From assembly GCA_035468175.1 (NCBI GenBank), contig DATITC010000180.1, positions 1 to 35,297 on the forward strand: a stretch of 35,297 bases of DNA, in the 5' to 3' direction. Below the pieces are notes generated by a model. It did not search any database and was not told the origin of the DNA. It worked only from the letters and a program-made list of their open reading frames with translations. Shown piece after piece: positions 22,256 through 30,129 of this stretch (position 1 is the first letter of the stretch; each line of letters begins with the position of its first letter). The position numbers and the translations under genes are program-made. This stretch comes from JAVEDQ01 sp035468175 (GTDB lineage: Bacteria; Actinomycetota; Actinomycetes; Frankiales; Frankiaceae).

Positions 22256-23353
22256 GTGCTTCACGTCGCCCTCATTCTCGGCTGCGCCGTCGTCATCTAC
22301 CTGGCCTGTGAATGGTTCGTGAACGCCGTCGAATGGCTTGGCGTGCGGATGAAAGTCGGCGCCATCGCCGTCGGGACGGTCTTGGCGGCCGCGGGCACCG
22401 CGCTGCCCGAATCCGTTGTCACCCTGGTGGCCGTCGTGTTCGGCAAGTCCGCCGACAGCGACGACATCGGCGTCGGCGCCGCGCTCGGCGGGCCGCTCGT
22501 CGTCGGCACCCTGGCCTACGGAATCACCGGCGCCATGCTGCTCTGGCGGCGCCGGCAACTGCGGCAGCGGCCAGAACTCGTCGCCGCTGCCGGAGTCGGG
22601 GACGGCGGCGACGTCCGAACGGTTGACGCCCACACGGGGTCCGCCAGCGGTACCAACAGCGACACCGACGAGCCCGACGTGTTCGCCAGCACCGACACCC
22701 GGCGGCTTGCTCGTGATCAGACCTGGTTCCTCGTGATCTTCATTGGCAAGGTCGCCCTCGGTCTCGTCGCCTTTGCCGTGAAGCCGTGGCTCGGCCTGCT
22801 GTTCTTCGCCGCATACGGCGTGTACTTCGTCCGGGAACTCGGCGGCGGGGAGGCTGCCTCCCACGAGGGCCTCGAACCCCTGAAGCTGCAGCCCAAGCGG
22901 CCGCAACCCACGACGTGGGCGGTGGTCACGCAAACCCTCGCGACGCTGATCGTGATCTTCGGGGCGTCGCAGGTATTTGTGCACCAGCTCGAATGGGCCG
23001 GCCCGGCGCTCGGCCTTCCGGCCGTGGTCGTCGCGTTGCTGCTCTCCCCCGTCGCCACCGAGCTGCCGGAGATCCTGAACGCGATCATCTGGGTTCGGCA
23101 GGGCAAGGTGCAGCTCGCGCTGGCGAACATCTCCGGCGCGATGATGATCCAGGCGACGATCCCGTCTGGCATCGGTCTGCTGTTCACCAGCTGGCACTTC
23201 GACCAGCCGCTGATCCTCGCGGGCGTCGCCACGATGGCGTCGGTGGTCTACCTGCTCCTGCTCATGCGCAGCGGCAAGCTGAACGCCGCCCGGCTCGCCA
23301 TGTGCAGCGGGTTCTACGTCGCCTTCGCCGTGGCCCTCGCCGTCACGCTCTGA
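22256..23353 (+). CDS. CaCA-superfamily cation antiporter (sodium/calcium exchanger-like)
   Basis: 365 aa membrane protein with about ten hydrophobic helices in two inverted halves. The first alpha-repeat contains GTALPESVVTLVAVVFGKS and the second contains VATELPEILNAIIWVRQG followed by LANISGAMMIQ, the acidic P-E pairs of this superfamily. A polar, acidic loop (about residues 105-155, Asp/Thr/Ser-rich) separates the halves. The GTG at 22256 follows GAAAGG and leads straight into a helix; longer frames lack a membrane-like start. The upstream Mn2+ riboswitch suggests export of Mn2+ (or Ca2+/Mn2+) rather than simple Ca2+ exchange. That is inference from regulation; the ion is not shown by sequence. 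Confidence 0.9.
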   Translation: MLHVALILGCAVVIYLACEWFVNAVEWLGVRMKVGAIAVGTVLAAAGTALPESVVTLVAVVFGKSADSDDIGVGAALGGPLVVGTLAYGITGAMLLWRRRQLRQRPELVAAAGVGDGGDVRTVDAHTGSASGTNSDTDEPDVFASTDTRRLARDQTWFLVIFIGKVALGLVAFAVKPWLGLLFFAAYGVYFVRELGGGEAASHEGLEPLKLQPKRPQPTTWAVVTQTLATLIVIFGASQVFVHQLEWAGPALGLPAVVVALLLSPVATELPEILNAIIWVRQGKVQLALANISGAMMIQATIPSGIGLLFTSWHFDQPLILAGVATMASVVYLLLLMRSGKLNAARLAMCSGFYVAFAVALAVTL

Positions 23354-23426
23354 CGAGGAATAGCACGGCCGCGGGGTCACCCTCATCAGCCGGCGCCTGC
23401 AGCTGGCTTGCCCCTTGCCCCGGTGA

Positions 23427-24728
23427 CTAGGGCGTCGCCGGACGTTGCGACGGCGCTGCCCGAAGCGTGTGCCGATCCTGTGCGTGCCCGTCGTGCCAGT
23501 CGAGGATCAGCAGCGTGGCGTCGTCGCCAAGGGCGTGTCCGGTCGCTTCGAGGACCATGTCCGCCAGCTCGCGTGTCGCCTCCCGCGGATGCGACTCGCG
23601 GGTCGCGAGCAGCATTGACGGCAGATCGAGCTCGGCGGCGTTGCGTTCGAGCATCCCGTCGGTGACGAACACCAGCCGGTCGCCTGGTTCCAGCCGGAAA
23701 TCGGTGCTGCGAAAGGTGCTGTCCTCGAACAGGCCGAAGGGCAGGTCCGCCGGGAACTCGAGGACGCTGACGACGCCGCCGCGCAGCAGGTACGGCGGAA
23801 CGTGCCCGGCGTTCACCACCGTCAAGATGCCGGTCGACAGCTGTAGGCGACCGAGCAGTCCGGTGACGAAGCCCTCCGTCCAAGGCCCCGCCTGATAAGA
23901 AACCAGCGCCTCGTTGACCCGCCGGGCCTGCTCCAACAGCGCTACTCCGAGCCGACGAGAGTTGCGCAGACTGCCCACGCAGAGTGTGGCGGCGAGTGAG
24001 CTGTTCACGCCGTGGCCCATCGCGTCCGTCATGGACAGGTGCAGCACGTCCCGGCCCAGGCTGTAATCGAAGGTGTCGCCGCCGATGTGGTCGGCCGGCT
24101 CGACCCAGCCGGACAATGTCAGGGAGCTCTCCACGCAGGTGAAGGCGGGTGGGAGCAAGCGTCGCTGGATCTCCGCCGACAGCGAGAACGGGATGGCTCG
24201 CTGGCCCCATTCGTAGTGATCGGTGTGCAAACGACTCGCGATGACGACGAAGCCGAGCAGGTGCGCCGTGCGGACGATCTCGGCGAGGACGGTCGCCTCG
24301 GGCTCGGTGGGCAGGGTCAGCACAAGCACTCCAACGGCCTCCCCGCGGTGGGACACCGGCGCGAACACCGTCCATGGGCCCATGAGTGCCGCCTCGCCCG
24401 GCGGCACGAGCTGCACGGCCTGCTGTCGAAGCGCCTGCCCTTCGGGCCCTCCGTCGAGCGGCACGACCGTCTCCGCGTCCTGCGCGTTTCGGTCCCGGTC
24501 CTCGTCCAGGCCGGGGAATCGCCCGACGAACTCCTCCGACAGGTCGATATGGGTCAGACGGACCAGCGAACGGCCACTGAGGTCGGCGACGAGAAACCTC
24601 ACCGAGCTCGCCCCCAACGCCTCGCCAACGTCCCGGGTCGTGGCTTCCACCGCGGAGACGGGGGAGGCGTCCTCCACCGCGTCGAGGGCGTCCAGCAGCG
24701 CCAACCGCAGCTTGTCGACGCCGACCAC
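23427..24728 (-). CDS. GAF-like/PP2C (SpoIIE-type) serine phosphatase
   Basis: 433 aa from GTG 24728. The N-terminal ~200 residues resemble a GAF-type sensor domain. The C-terminal half is a SpoIIE/RsbU-type PP2C phosphatase: LSAEIQRRLLPP, the metal Asp in HIGGDTFDYSLG and in MTDAMGHGVNSSLAA, then NAGHVPPYLLRGG, GDRLVFVTDGMLERN and GDDATLLILDW. These enzymes dephosphorylate anti-sigma-factor antagonists. Starts up to 24932 are open, but the start chosen has TACAAT at 24735-24740 ending six nt before the GTG on the minus strand, which fits a leaderless message. No partner anti-sigma factor or STAS gene lies in the window. The target is unknown. Confidence 0.88.
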   Translation of the reverse strand: MVGVDKLRLALLDALDAVEDASPVSAVEATTRDVGEALGASSVRFLVADLSGRSLVRLTHIDLSEEFVGRFPGLDEDRDRNAQDAETVVPLDGGPEGQALRQQAVQLVPPGEAALMGPWTVFAPVSHRGEAVGVLVLTLPTEPEATVLAEIVRTAHLLGFVVIASRLHTDHYEWGQRAIPFSLSAEIQRRLLPPAFTCVESSLTLSGWVEPADHIGGDTFDYSLGRDVLHLSMTDAMGHGVNSSLAATLCVGSLRNSRRLGVALLEQARRVNEALVSYQAGPWTEGFVTGLLGRLQLSTGILTVVNAGHVPPYLLRGGVVSVLEFPADLPFGLFEDSTFRSTDFRLEPGDRLVFVTDGMLERNAAELDLPSMLLATRESHPREATRELADMVLEATGHALGDDATLLILDWHDGHAQDRHTLRAAPSQRPATP

Positions 24729-25003
24729 GCCAGGATTGTAGGGAGCCCGGCGACGTCGCACCATTCGGAAGCCGCGTTCGCGACCCTCAGCTGCCAGCAT
24801 TCGCTCAACCGGCCATGACGGCAGCCCTTCCACCGAATGGGCGCCTCTTCCACATTGGACGCGGTTGCAGCGCGAAGTGCCCTTCTCGCTCGCTCTCGAG
24901 ATATCTCGCGCGGTCATCCGTCCTCGACCCATCCCCGGGCTGGGTTATCGCTTGGCGAGTGCGGCGCCATCCAAAAGCGGATAAGTCGAACAGCCGCTGG
25001 CGC

Positions 25004-25566
25004 ACCTTCCCGCCGCAGCCGAACCGCACCATCCTCGACTCGCCTACACGATCACCGGCGACAGCGGTGGCGGGTCCGGGAATCCGGTGACGTTCACGGC
25101 GGCCGGCGCCTGCACCGTCAGCGGCCATCAGGTGACGTTGACCCATACCGGCACCTGCACGCTGACGGCGCACCAGGCGGGTAACGCGACCTATGCGGCA
25201 CCCGACGTCTCCCGCTCCTTCACCGTCAGCGGGAAGCCTTCACTGCGGATCGCGGACGCGACCACCGTCGAGGGCAACACCGGGACGCACCCGTTGGACT
25301 TTCGGTGACGTTGAGCAAGGCCGTCGGCGTTCCGGTGACGGTGCACTGGAACCGCCACCGGTTCGGCGACGACGCCGAGCGACTACGTCACCGGAAACGG
25401 CACACTCACCCTCTCGCCCGGTCAGACCACCCGGACGGTCTCGGCAGCGGTAAAGGCCGACCATGTGAAGGAGCCGAACGAGGTCTTCTACCTGCTCCTC
25501 AGCAACCCGCACAACGCGACGATCGCCGACCCGAACACCTCCGGCGGCATCCTCAACGACGACTGA
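25004..25566 (+). pseudogene. Frameshifted Ig-like/Calx-beta surface-protein remnant
   Basis: Pieces of one protein appear in three frames. TFPPQPNRTILDSP (from 25004) breaks near 25041. YTITGDSGGGSGNPVTFTAA then runs through an Ig-like (MBG-type) repeat and into VEGNTGTHPLDF, breaking near 25301. SVTLSKAVGVPVTVHW breaks again near 25352, and SDYVTGNGTLTLSPGQTT through ADPNTSGGILNDD ends at the TGA at 25564-25566. The second part is a Calx-beta domain by its GNG-TL-SPGQTT and ...LNDD pattern. Each break needs one missing base. The upstream part of the protein, including any signal peptide, is absent. Sequencing indels are an alternative explanation for the breaks, but not for the missing 5' part. 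Such proteins are normally large, secreted and adhesive. Confidence 0.75.
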
Positions 25567-25741
25567 GGCCGACGGCTGGCGGCCCCAACGTCCTGTTCTC
25601 GGTTTGACGCAGCACCAGCCCGGCTCCCGCACGCCCCGGACCACCCACGGCGCTTCGCGGCCACATACACAGAACCGGGTGCCGGGCGGGCCGAACCCGT
25701 CTGCGGCCGCCCACCGGCACCGACGTCGGTCCGGCAACGAC

Positions 25742-25784
25742 AACGGCCCCGTCGGACCCTGTTTTCGGGTCCGGCGGGGCCGTT
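25742..25784 (-). terminator. 18-bp stem-loop terminator downstream of tRNA-Ala
   Basis: AACGGCCCCGTCGGACCC (25742-25759) pairs over its full length with GGGTCCGGCGGGGCCGTT (25767-25784), with a single G-U pair and a loop of TGTTTTC. It is 38 bp beyond the 3' end of the minus-strand tRNA gene and is the best terminator in the window. It could also end transcripts from the left. Confidence 0.85.
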
Positions 25785-25822
25785 CTACGTTGAACCAGCG
25801 ACCATCGGTTAGCTGCTGAACG

Positions 25823-25896
25823 TGGAGGTGAGGGGACTCGAACCCCTGGCCTCCTCCGTGCGAGGGAGGCGCTCTACCAGGCTGAGCTACACCCCC
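25823..25896 (-). tRNA. tRNA-Ala, anticodon CGC
   Basis: 74 nt on the minus strand. The acceptor stem GGGGGTG/CACCTCC contains the G3-U70 pair that marks alanine tRNAs. The D arm has TAGCTCAG...GGTAGAGCG, the anticodon arm is CCTCC-CTCGCAC-GGAGG with anticodon CGC reading GCG codons, and the T arm has GGGG-TTCGAGT-CCCC. The discriminator is A; CCA is not encoded, as is usual in many actinobacteria. It lies 34 bp downstream of sepX on the same strand. Confidence 0.97.
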
Positions 25897-25930
25897 GTCG
25901 AGCAGCTATGAAGCTACCACGCAGGCGGGC

Positions 25931-27064
25931 TCAGACCGCCCGAGCAGCGGCCAGCTCGGTGGTTGGGCAGTCGTCACTCATGGTCTCTCCCGGTCGGGCC
26001 TCGCCGGGTCGTGCCTCGTCGGTCAGGTCGATGAATTCCGGCGCCGGCATCGAACCCGCCGACGTCGCCGGAGCCGCCGCTCGGGCCGGCTCCCGGGTCG
26101 CCGTCGACCGACGAGCGTCGGGGGACTCAACGCGGTGCCGGGGTGCGGCAGGACGCCGCTGCGGGTGGGCCGGTGCCGTGGCGCGCTCGCGGACCTTGTG
26201 CGACCGGACCTCGTGCGACCGGCCCTCGTGCGACCGGCCCTCGTGCGACCGGCCCTCGTGCGACCGGGACTCATCGGACCGGGAGGAGACGCGCGCCGTC
26301 TGCGCCCGGGCCTTCCGGGCCAGCTGCTGCTTGGCGATGCCGCGCAGGTGGCGAAGGTAGCCGATCAGTGCGGCATCGGCGATCAGGTTGAGGAGGATCC
26401 ACCAACTTCCGAAGACGAAGGCCAGCAGAAGGGTGGCCAGCGCGGTGGCGCCGATCCAGACCAGCCGACGAGTTCGCTGCACGTGCGGGGGCGGCGTCTT
26501 CGGGCTCGTCGGGGTGGCCCGACGCGGGACCGAGCGGGTGGTTCGGGTGCTGTCCATCGGGGCCTCCGGTTCGGTCGCGTCGGCGACCTGGGCGGACGTT
26601 GCGCTGGCGGTAACGGTGTCGGTGTCGGTGTCGGTGTCGGTGGCCTTCGCCGTCTGCTGCGTCGGCATCTGCTGTGGCGGCATCTGCTGTGGCGGCATCT
26701 GCTGCGTCCGGGGCTCATCGATGCGCACGACAGGGAGGGTCTCGGTCTCGGCGTCCAGCACCGCGGTGGCCGGGCCGCCACCCGCGCCGGCGGTGATCGT
26801 CGCGCTCCGGGTGATGGCGGTGCGGGGAGCCGCATGAGCGCTGATGCCGGTGCCCGGATGCCGCATGGCGGGAACCGTCGTCCGCGTCGTTGCGCTGCGG
26901 CGGGAACCGGAACGGCTGATCACACGGGCGGCTCGACCGAGCTTGTCGCGGGCCAGGGAAGCGTCGCCGGAGCGGCGCCAGTGGATATCACTGCGCCGAA
27001 CCCACGTCGGGATGAGGACGAACGCCCACACGGCGACGATCCCGAACCAGATGACCGCGCTCAT
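25931..27064 (-). CDS. sepX: SepX/GlpR-like divisome membrane protein
   Basis: 377 aa. The ATG at 27064 has GGGGAG four nt upstream. It opens with a membrane helix and basic motif (MSAVIWFGIVAVWAFVLIP then TWVRRSD) matching the N-terminus of actinobacterial SepX (Streptomyces) and GlpR (corynebacteria), membrane proteins of the cell-division apparatus; GlpR is the reported receptor for the MoeA-like protein Glp. A long disordered segment follows, with DTDTDT and PPQQM repeats. Two hydrophobic segments at about 200-235 precede a basic region and a SHEGR repeat array at about 262-283, encoded by 15-bp DNA repeats. A glp-type gene is three genes upstream in the same cluster. The family call is from memory of the N-terminal pattern and synteny. 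Confidence 0.8.
   Translation of the reverse strand: MSAVIWFGIVAVWAFVLIPTWVRRSDIHWRRSGDASLARDKLGRAARVISRSGSRRSATTRTTVPAMRHPGTGISAHAAPRTAITRSATITAGAGGGPATAVLDAETETLPVVRIDEPRTQQMPPQQMPPQQMPTQQTAKATDTDTDTDTVTASATSAQVADATEPEAPMDSTRTTRSVPRRATPTSPKTPPPHVQRTRRLVWIGATALATLLLAFVFGSWWILLNLIADAALIGYLRHLRGIAKQQLARKARAQTARVSSRSDESRSHEGRSHEGRSHEGRSHEVRSHKVRERATAPAHPQRRPAAPRHRVESPDARRSTATREPARAAAPATSAGSMPAPEFIDLTDEARPGEARPGETMSDDCPTTELAAARAV
26190..26264. repeat. Five 15-bp tandem repeats inside sepX
   Basis: The unit CGGCCCTCGTGCGAC and close variants repeat five times in phase, encoding (on the minus strand) SHEGR/SHEVR/SHKVR pentapeptides in the C-terminal basic region of the SepX-like protein. A sixth degenerate unit follows at 26265. 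Copy number probably varies among strains through slippage. Confidence 0.85.
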
Positions 27065-27189
27065 CGCACTCCCCAGGTAACTGCACTCACGGGCAACCTA
27101 ACGAGGAAGCGCAGGTCAGCAGGGCGATGACGGCGGGCGTGTCGCGATCAATTGCGGTGGAGGGGATGTTTTTCGTCCCACGGCACCGT

Positions 27190-27819
27190 TCAGCGCGACA
27201 TTCGGGCCTCTCGCCACCGGCGCACCATGCCCTCCGGCACGTCCTCCTGGGTCACCGCGTAGCCGATGTGGTCCCGGTAGGCGCCGTCGATGGCCAGGTA
27301 GCGCTCGTGCAGCCCCTCCGCCCGAAACCCGAGCTTCTCCACGACTCTGCGGCTGGCCGCGTTCTCCGGCCGGACGTTTGCCTCGATCCGGTGCAGACCC
27401 ACCGCGCCGAAGCAATGGTCGACCCCAAGGGCCAGGGCGGTGGGCATCACGCCCCGACCCGCCACCCGGGAGTCGACCCAGTAGCCGGCGTAGGCGCTGT
27501 TGAAGGCACCCCGGACGACGTTGCCGATCGTGAGCTGGCCCGCGAGCCGGCCCTCCACGGTGATGGCGAAAGGTAGGCAGACGCCTTGCCGGGCCTGTCG
27601 GCGCAGGCTGCGCAACATCTGGGTGAAGACACCGAGCGACTGCCGCTCGCCCCAGCTCAGCGGGATCGCGGTGATACCGGGCGGGGTGGCCTCCCACGGC
27701 GCGAGCCACAGTTCGTTGCGCAGCCGGATCTCGACCCATGCGGCACCGTCACGCAGCCGCAGGGGTCGGAGCCCGACCGGCCCTTCCCGCAGGGTCGCCG
27801 GCCACCCGGGAGCGGTCAG
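27190..27819 (-). CDS. GNAT-family (RimJ/RimL-type) N-acetyltransferase, apparent CTG start
   Basis: 209 aa. The GNAT acetyl-CoA region is GYWVDSRVAGRGVMPTAL, and downstream are the HRIEANVRPENAASRRVVEKLGF and GYAVTQED blocks of RimJ-like enzymes, which acetylate protein N-termini. Conserved sequence extends upstream of the first ATG (27618): LREGPVGLRPLRLRDGAAW and RNELWLAPWEATPPG. Between the preceding stop and that ATG there is no ATG, GTG or TTG in frame. A CTG at 27819 is positioned five nt after GGAGGTGAG and overlaps the moaC-mogA stop as CTGA. I therefore take CTG as the start. Translational coupling to moaC-mogA is likely. The natural substrate is unknown. Confidence 0.85.
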   Translation of the reverse strand: MTAPGWPATLREGPVGLRPLRLRDGAAWVEIRLRNELWLAPWEATPPGITAIPLSWGERQSLGVFTQMLRSLRRQARQGVCLPFAITVEGRLAGQLTIGNVVRGAFNSAYAGYWVDSRVAGRGVMPTALALGVDHCFGAVGLHRIEANVRPENAASRRVVEKLGFRAEGLHERYLAIDGAYRDHIGYAVTQEDVPEGMVRRWREARMSR

Positions 27820-28871
27820 CCGTGCTCACCTCCGCCGCGCACCTGGGCCACCGCGTGGCCGAGCACGGGTGCCAGTACCCGTACGCCGTCGCGTACTCCC
27901 CCGGTCGAGCCGGGCAGGTTCACGAGGATGCTGCGGCCGGCGGTGCCGGCGAGCCCCCGGCTCAGGATCGACGTCGGGATGCGATCCCGGTCGGCGGCGC
28001 GCAGCGTCTCGGCCAGACCCGGCGCCTCCCGCTCGATCACCTGCCGGGTGGCCTCCGGAGTGACGTCCCGCGGGCTGAACCCGGTCCCGCCGGTGGTCAC
28101 CACGAGGTCGATCCCGTCCGCGACCGCAGCGCGCAGCGCGTCGACGACGGCGTCGGCCTCGTCCGGGACGAGTACGACGTCCCCGACCGCGAACCCCAGT
28201 TCGCTCAGCAGCTCGGACAGCAGCGGGCCACCGCGGTCCGGGTAGGTGCCGGCGAACGCGCGGTCGGAGATCGCGATCACCTGGGCCCGCGCTCCCGGCG
28301 GCAGGCGGCCGGGCTCGGCGACCGGCTGCATCGGCTGCACCGGCTGCGACAACTCAGCAGTCTCAGCAGTCTCAGCAGCGCGCCGCCAGACGCCCGTCTT
28401 GCCGCCGGTCTTCTCCACCACCCGGACGTCGCTCAGCACCGCGGCCGGGTCGACGGCCTTCACCATGTCGTGCAGCGCCAAGCCGGCGACCGCGACGGCG
28501 GTGAGCGCCTCCATCTCGACGCCGGTGCGGTCCGCGGTCTTGGTGACGGCGGTGATCTCGACCGCGTCGTCCCCGACGACCAGGTCGACCCGCACCCCGG
28601 CCAGCGCGATCGGATGACACAGCGGGATGAGGTCCGGCACCTTCTTGGCACCGAGGATCCCCGCGATGCGGGCGACGCCGAGGGCGTCCCCCTTCGGCAC
28701 GCCCGCCCCACGAAGGAGGCCGATCACCTCCGGGGAGACGGTGAGCCGGCCCCGGGCGGTGGCGGTGCGGGCGGTGACGACCTTGTCCGCGACGTCGACC
28801 ATGCGGGCGGCACCCGCCTCGTCGACATGGGTCAGGCGGGGTGCTCCGGCCGCTCCGGACTCGGACGTCAC
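27816..28871 (-). CDS. Fused MoaC-MogA/MoaB molybdenum cofactor protein
   Basis: 351 aa. Residues 1-165 are cyclic pyranopterin monophosphate synthase MoaC, with LIPLCHPIAL, GVEMEALTAV, HDMVKAVD and KTGGKTG. An acidic/Pro/Gln linker (AETAETAELSQPVQ) leads to residues ~190-345, a MogA/MoaB-type molybdopterin-binding domain with TTGGTGFSPRDVTPEA and NLPGSTGGVRDG. Such fusions are common in actinobacteria. The GTG at 28871 follows GGAGAGG and overlaps the stop of the glp/moeA gene by 4 bp (GTGA); the next gene overlaps in turn. The tight coupling suggests one message. MoaC makes cPMP; MogA adenylates molybdopterin. Confidence 0.95.
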   Translation of the reverse strand: MTSESGAAGAPRLTHVDEAGAARMVDVADKVVTARTATARGRLTVSPEVIGLLRGAGVPKGDALGVARIAGILGAKKVPDLIPLCHPIALAGVRVDLVVGDDAVEITAVTKTADRTGVEMEALTAVAVAGLALHDMVKAVDPAAVLSDVRVVEKTGGKTGVWRRAAETAETAELSQPVQPMQPVAEPGRLPPGARAQVIAISDRAFAGTYPDRGGPLLSELLSELGFAVGDVVLVPDEADAVVDALRAAVADGIDLVVTTGGTGFSPRDVTPEATRQVIEREAPGLAETLRAADRDRIPTSILSRGLAGTAGRSILVNLPGSTGGVRDGVRVLAPVLGHAVAQVRGGGEHG

Positions 28872-30094
28872 GTGCCTCTCCGTTCCAGTAGCAGAGCGGG
28901 CAGCTTCGCACCGACCGGCACGTCGGTCATCTCTTCCGGCACCACCAGCAACGCGTTCGCCGCCGCCATGGCGGCCAGCATGTGCGACCCCTGACCACCC
29001 GCGGCGCGCGCGAGCACCCGGCCGTCCGGCTCACGCGCGGCGATGATCCGGAGGAACGACCGCTTGCCCGGCGGCGACCGGAACGCTTCGCTCGTTTCGA
29101 CCGTGACCTGGGGCCGGAGGACCGCCGGCGCGCCGAGCATCCGCCGCAGCGCCGGGCGGACGAACACCTCGAAGGAGACCAGCGCGCTCACCGGGTTGCC
29201 GGGAAGCGTGAAGATCGGCACCTTCTCGGGGCCGAGGGTCCCGAACCCCTGCGGCATCCCGGGCTGCATCGCGACCTTCTCGAAGGCGACCGTGCCGAGC
29301 CGACTCAGCACCTCTTTGACCACGTCGTAGGCGCCGACGCTGACACCGCCGGTGGTGAGCAGCAGATCGGCCCGGATGAGGTGATCCTCCAGGGTCTCGA
29401 GCAACACCGTCGGGTCGTCCGGCACCATCCCGACGCGGTACGCCATCGCCCCGGACTCACGGCAGGCCGCCATCAGCATGTGGCTGTTGGAGTCCGGGAT
29501 CTGCCCGTACCCGAGCGGGTCCCCGGTCTCGACCAGCTCCGAGCCGGTGGACACGACCACCACCCGCGGCCGGGGTCGGCAGGAGATGGCGGACCGGTTC
29601 GTCGCGGCGATCAGCGCGATCTGCGCGGCCCCCAGGAACGTGCCGGCCGACAGCAGCGTCGTGCCCACCGGCGCCTCCTCACCGGCCCGGCGAATGTGCT
29701 GACCGAGCACCGGCGCCCCACGAATGCTCACCGCCGACACGCCGCCGTCGGTCCACTCCACCGGGACGACGGCGTCCGCGCCGGGCGGGAGCGGTGCTCC
29801 GGTCATGATCCGGGCGCAGAACCCGGGTCGGATGCTCAACCCACCGCGGTAGCCGGCGGCGATGTCCCCGATCACCGGCAGGTGCACCGGCGCGGTGTCG
29901 GTGGCCGAGGCGACGTCGGCGAGCCGGACCGCGTACCCGTCCATCGCCGAGTTGTCGAAGCCGGGCAGCGGAGCAGCGGCGAGGACGTCCTCAGCGAGGA
30001 CGCAGCCGTGCGCGTCGTTCAGCGGCAACGGGAGCGGCGGAAGCGGCGCTACGGTGCGCAGCACCTCCTGCACGTGCTGGTCGACGTTCTTCAT
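28868..30094 (-). CDS. glp: MoeA/Glp-type molybdopterin molybdenumtransferase family protein
   Basis: 408 aa, full length. Family motifs are FDNSAMDGYAVR, MTGAPLPPGADAVVP, VVSTGSEL, DSNSHML, TTGGVSVGAYDVV and FTLPGNPVSALVSFEVFVR. The ATG at 30094 has GAAGGA just upstream. Enzymes of this family insert molybdate into adenylated molybdopterin. In corynebacteria one paralogue encoded next to galU, called Glp, instead binds FtsZ and the membrane receptor GlpR. The same synteny here (galU upstream, a GlpR/SepX-like gene downstream) suggests Glp. The complete MoeA motifs and the moaC-mogA neighbour leave open dual or enzymatic function. Confidence 0.92.
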   Translation of the reverse strand: MKNVDQHVQEVLRTVAPLPPLPLPLNDAHGCVLAEDVLAAAPLPGFDNSAMDGYAVRLADVASATDTAPVHLPVIGDIAAGYRGGLSIRPGFCARIMTGAPLPPGADAVVPVEWTDGGVSAVSIRGAPVLGQHIRRAGEEAPVGTTLLSAGTFLGAAQIALIAATNRSAISCRPRPRVVVVSTGSELVETGDPLGYGQIPDSNSHMLMAACRESGAMAYRVGMVPDDPTVLLETLEDHLIRADLLLTTGGVSVGAYDVVKEVLSRLGTVAFEKVAMQPGMPQGFGTLGPEKVPIFTLPGNPVSALVSFEVFVRPALRRMLGAPAVLRPQVTVETSEAFRSPPGKRSFLRIIAAREPDGRVLARAAGGQGSHMLAAMAAANALLVVPEEMTDVPVGAKLPALLLERRGT

Positions 30095-30129
30095 CGCGTC
30101 CTTCGCACCACGAGATGTCGCAGCGAGCG

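Noticed and set aside
26190..26264. Regular short repeats resembling a CRISPR array
   Set aside because: Units are contiguous 15-mers without spacers and are in phase within a coding region; no cas genes are present.
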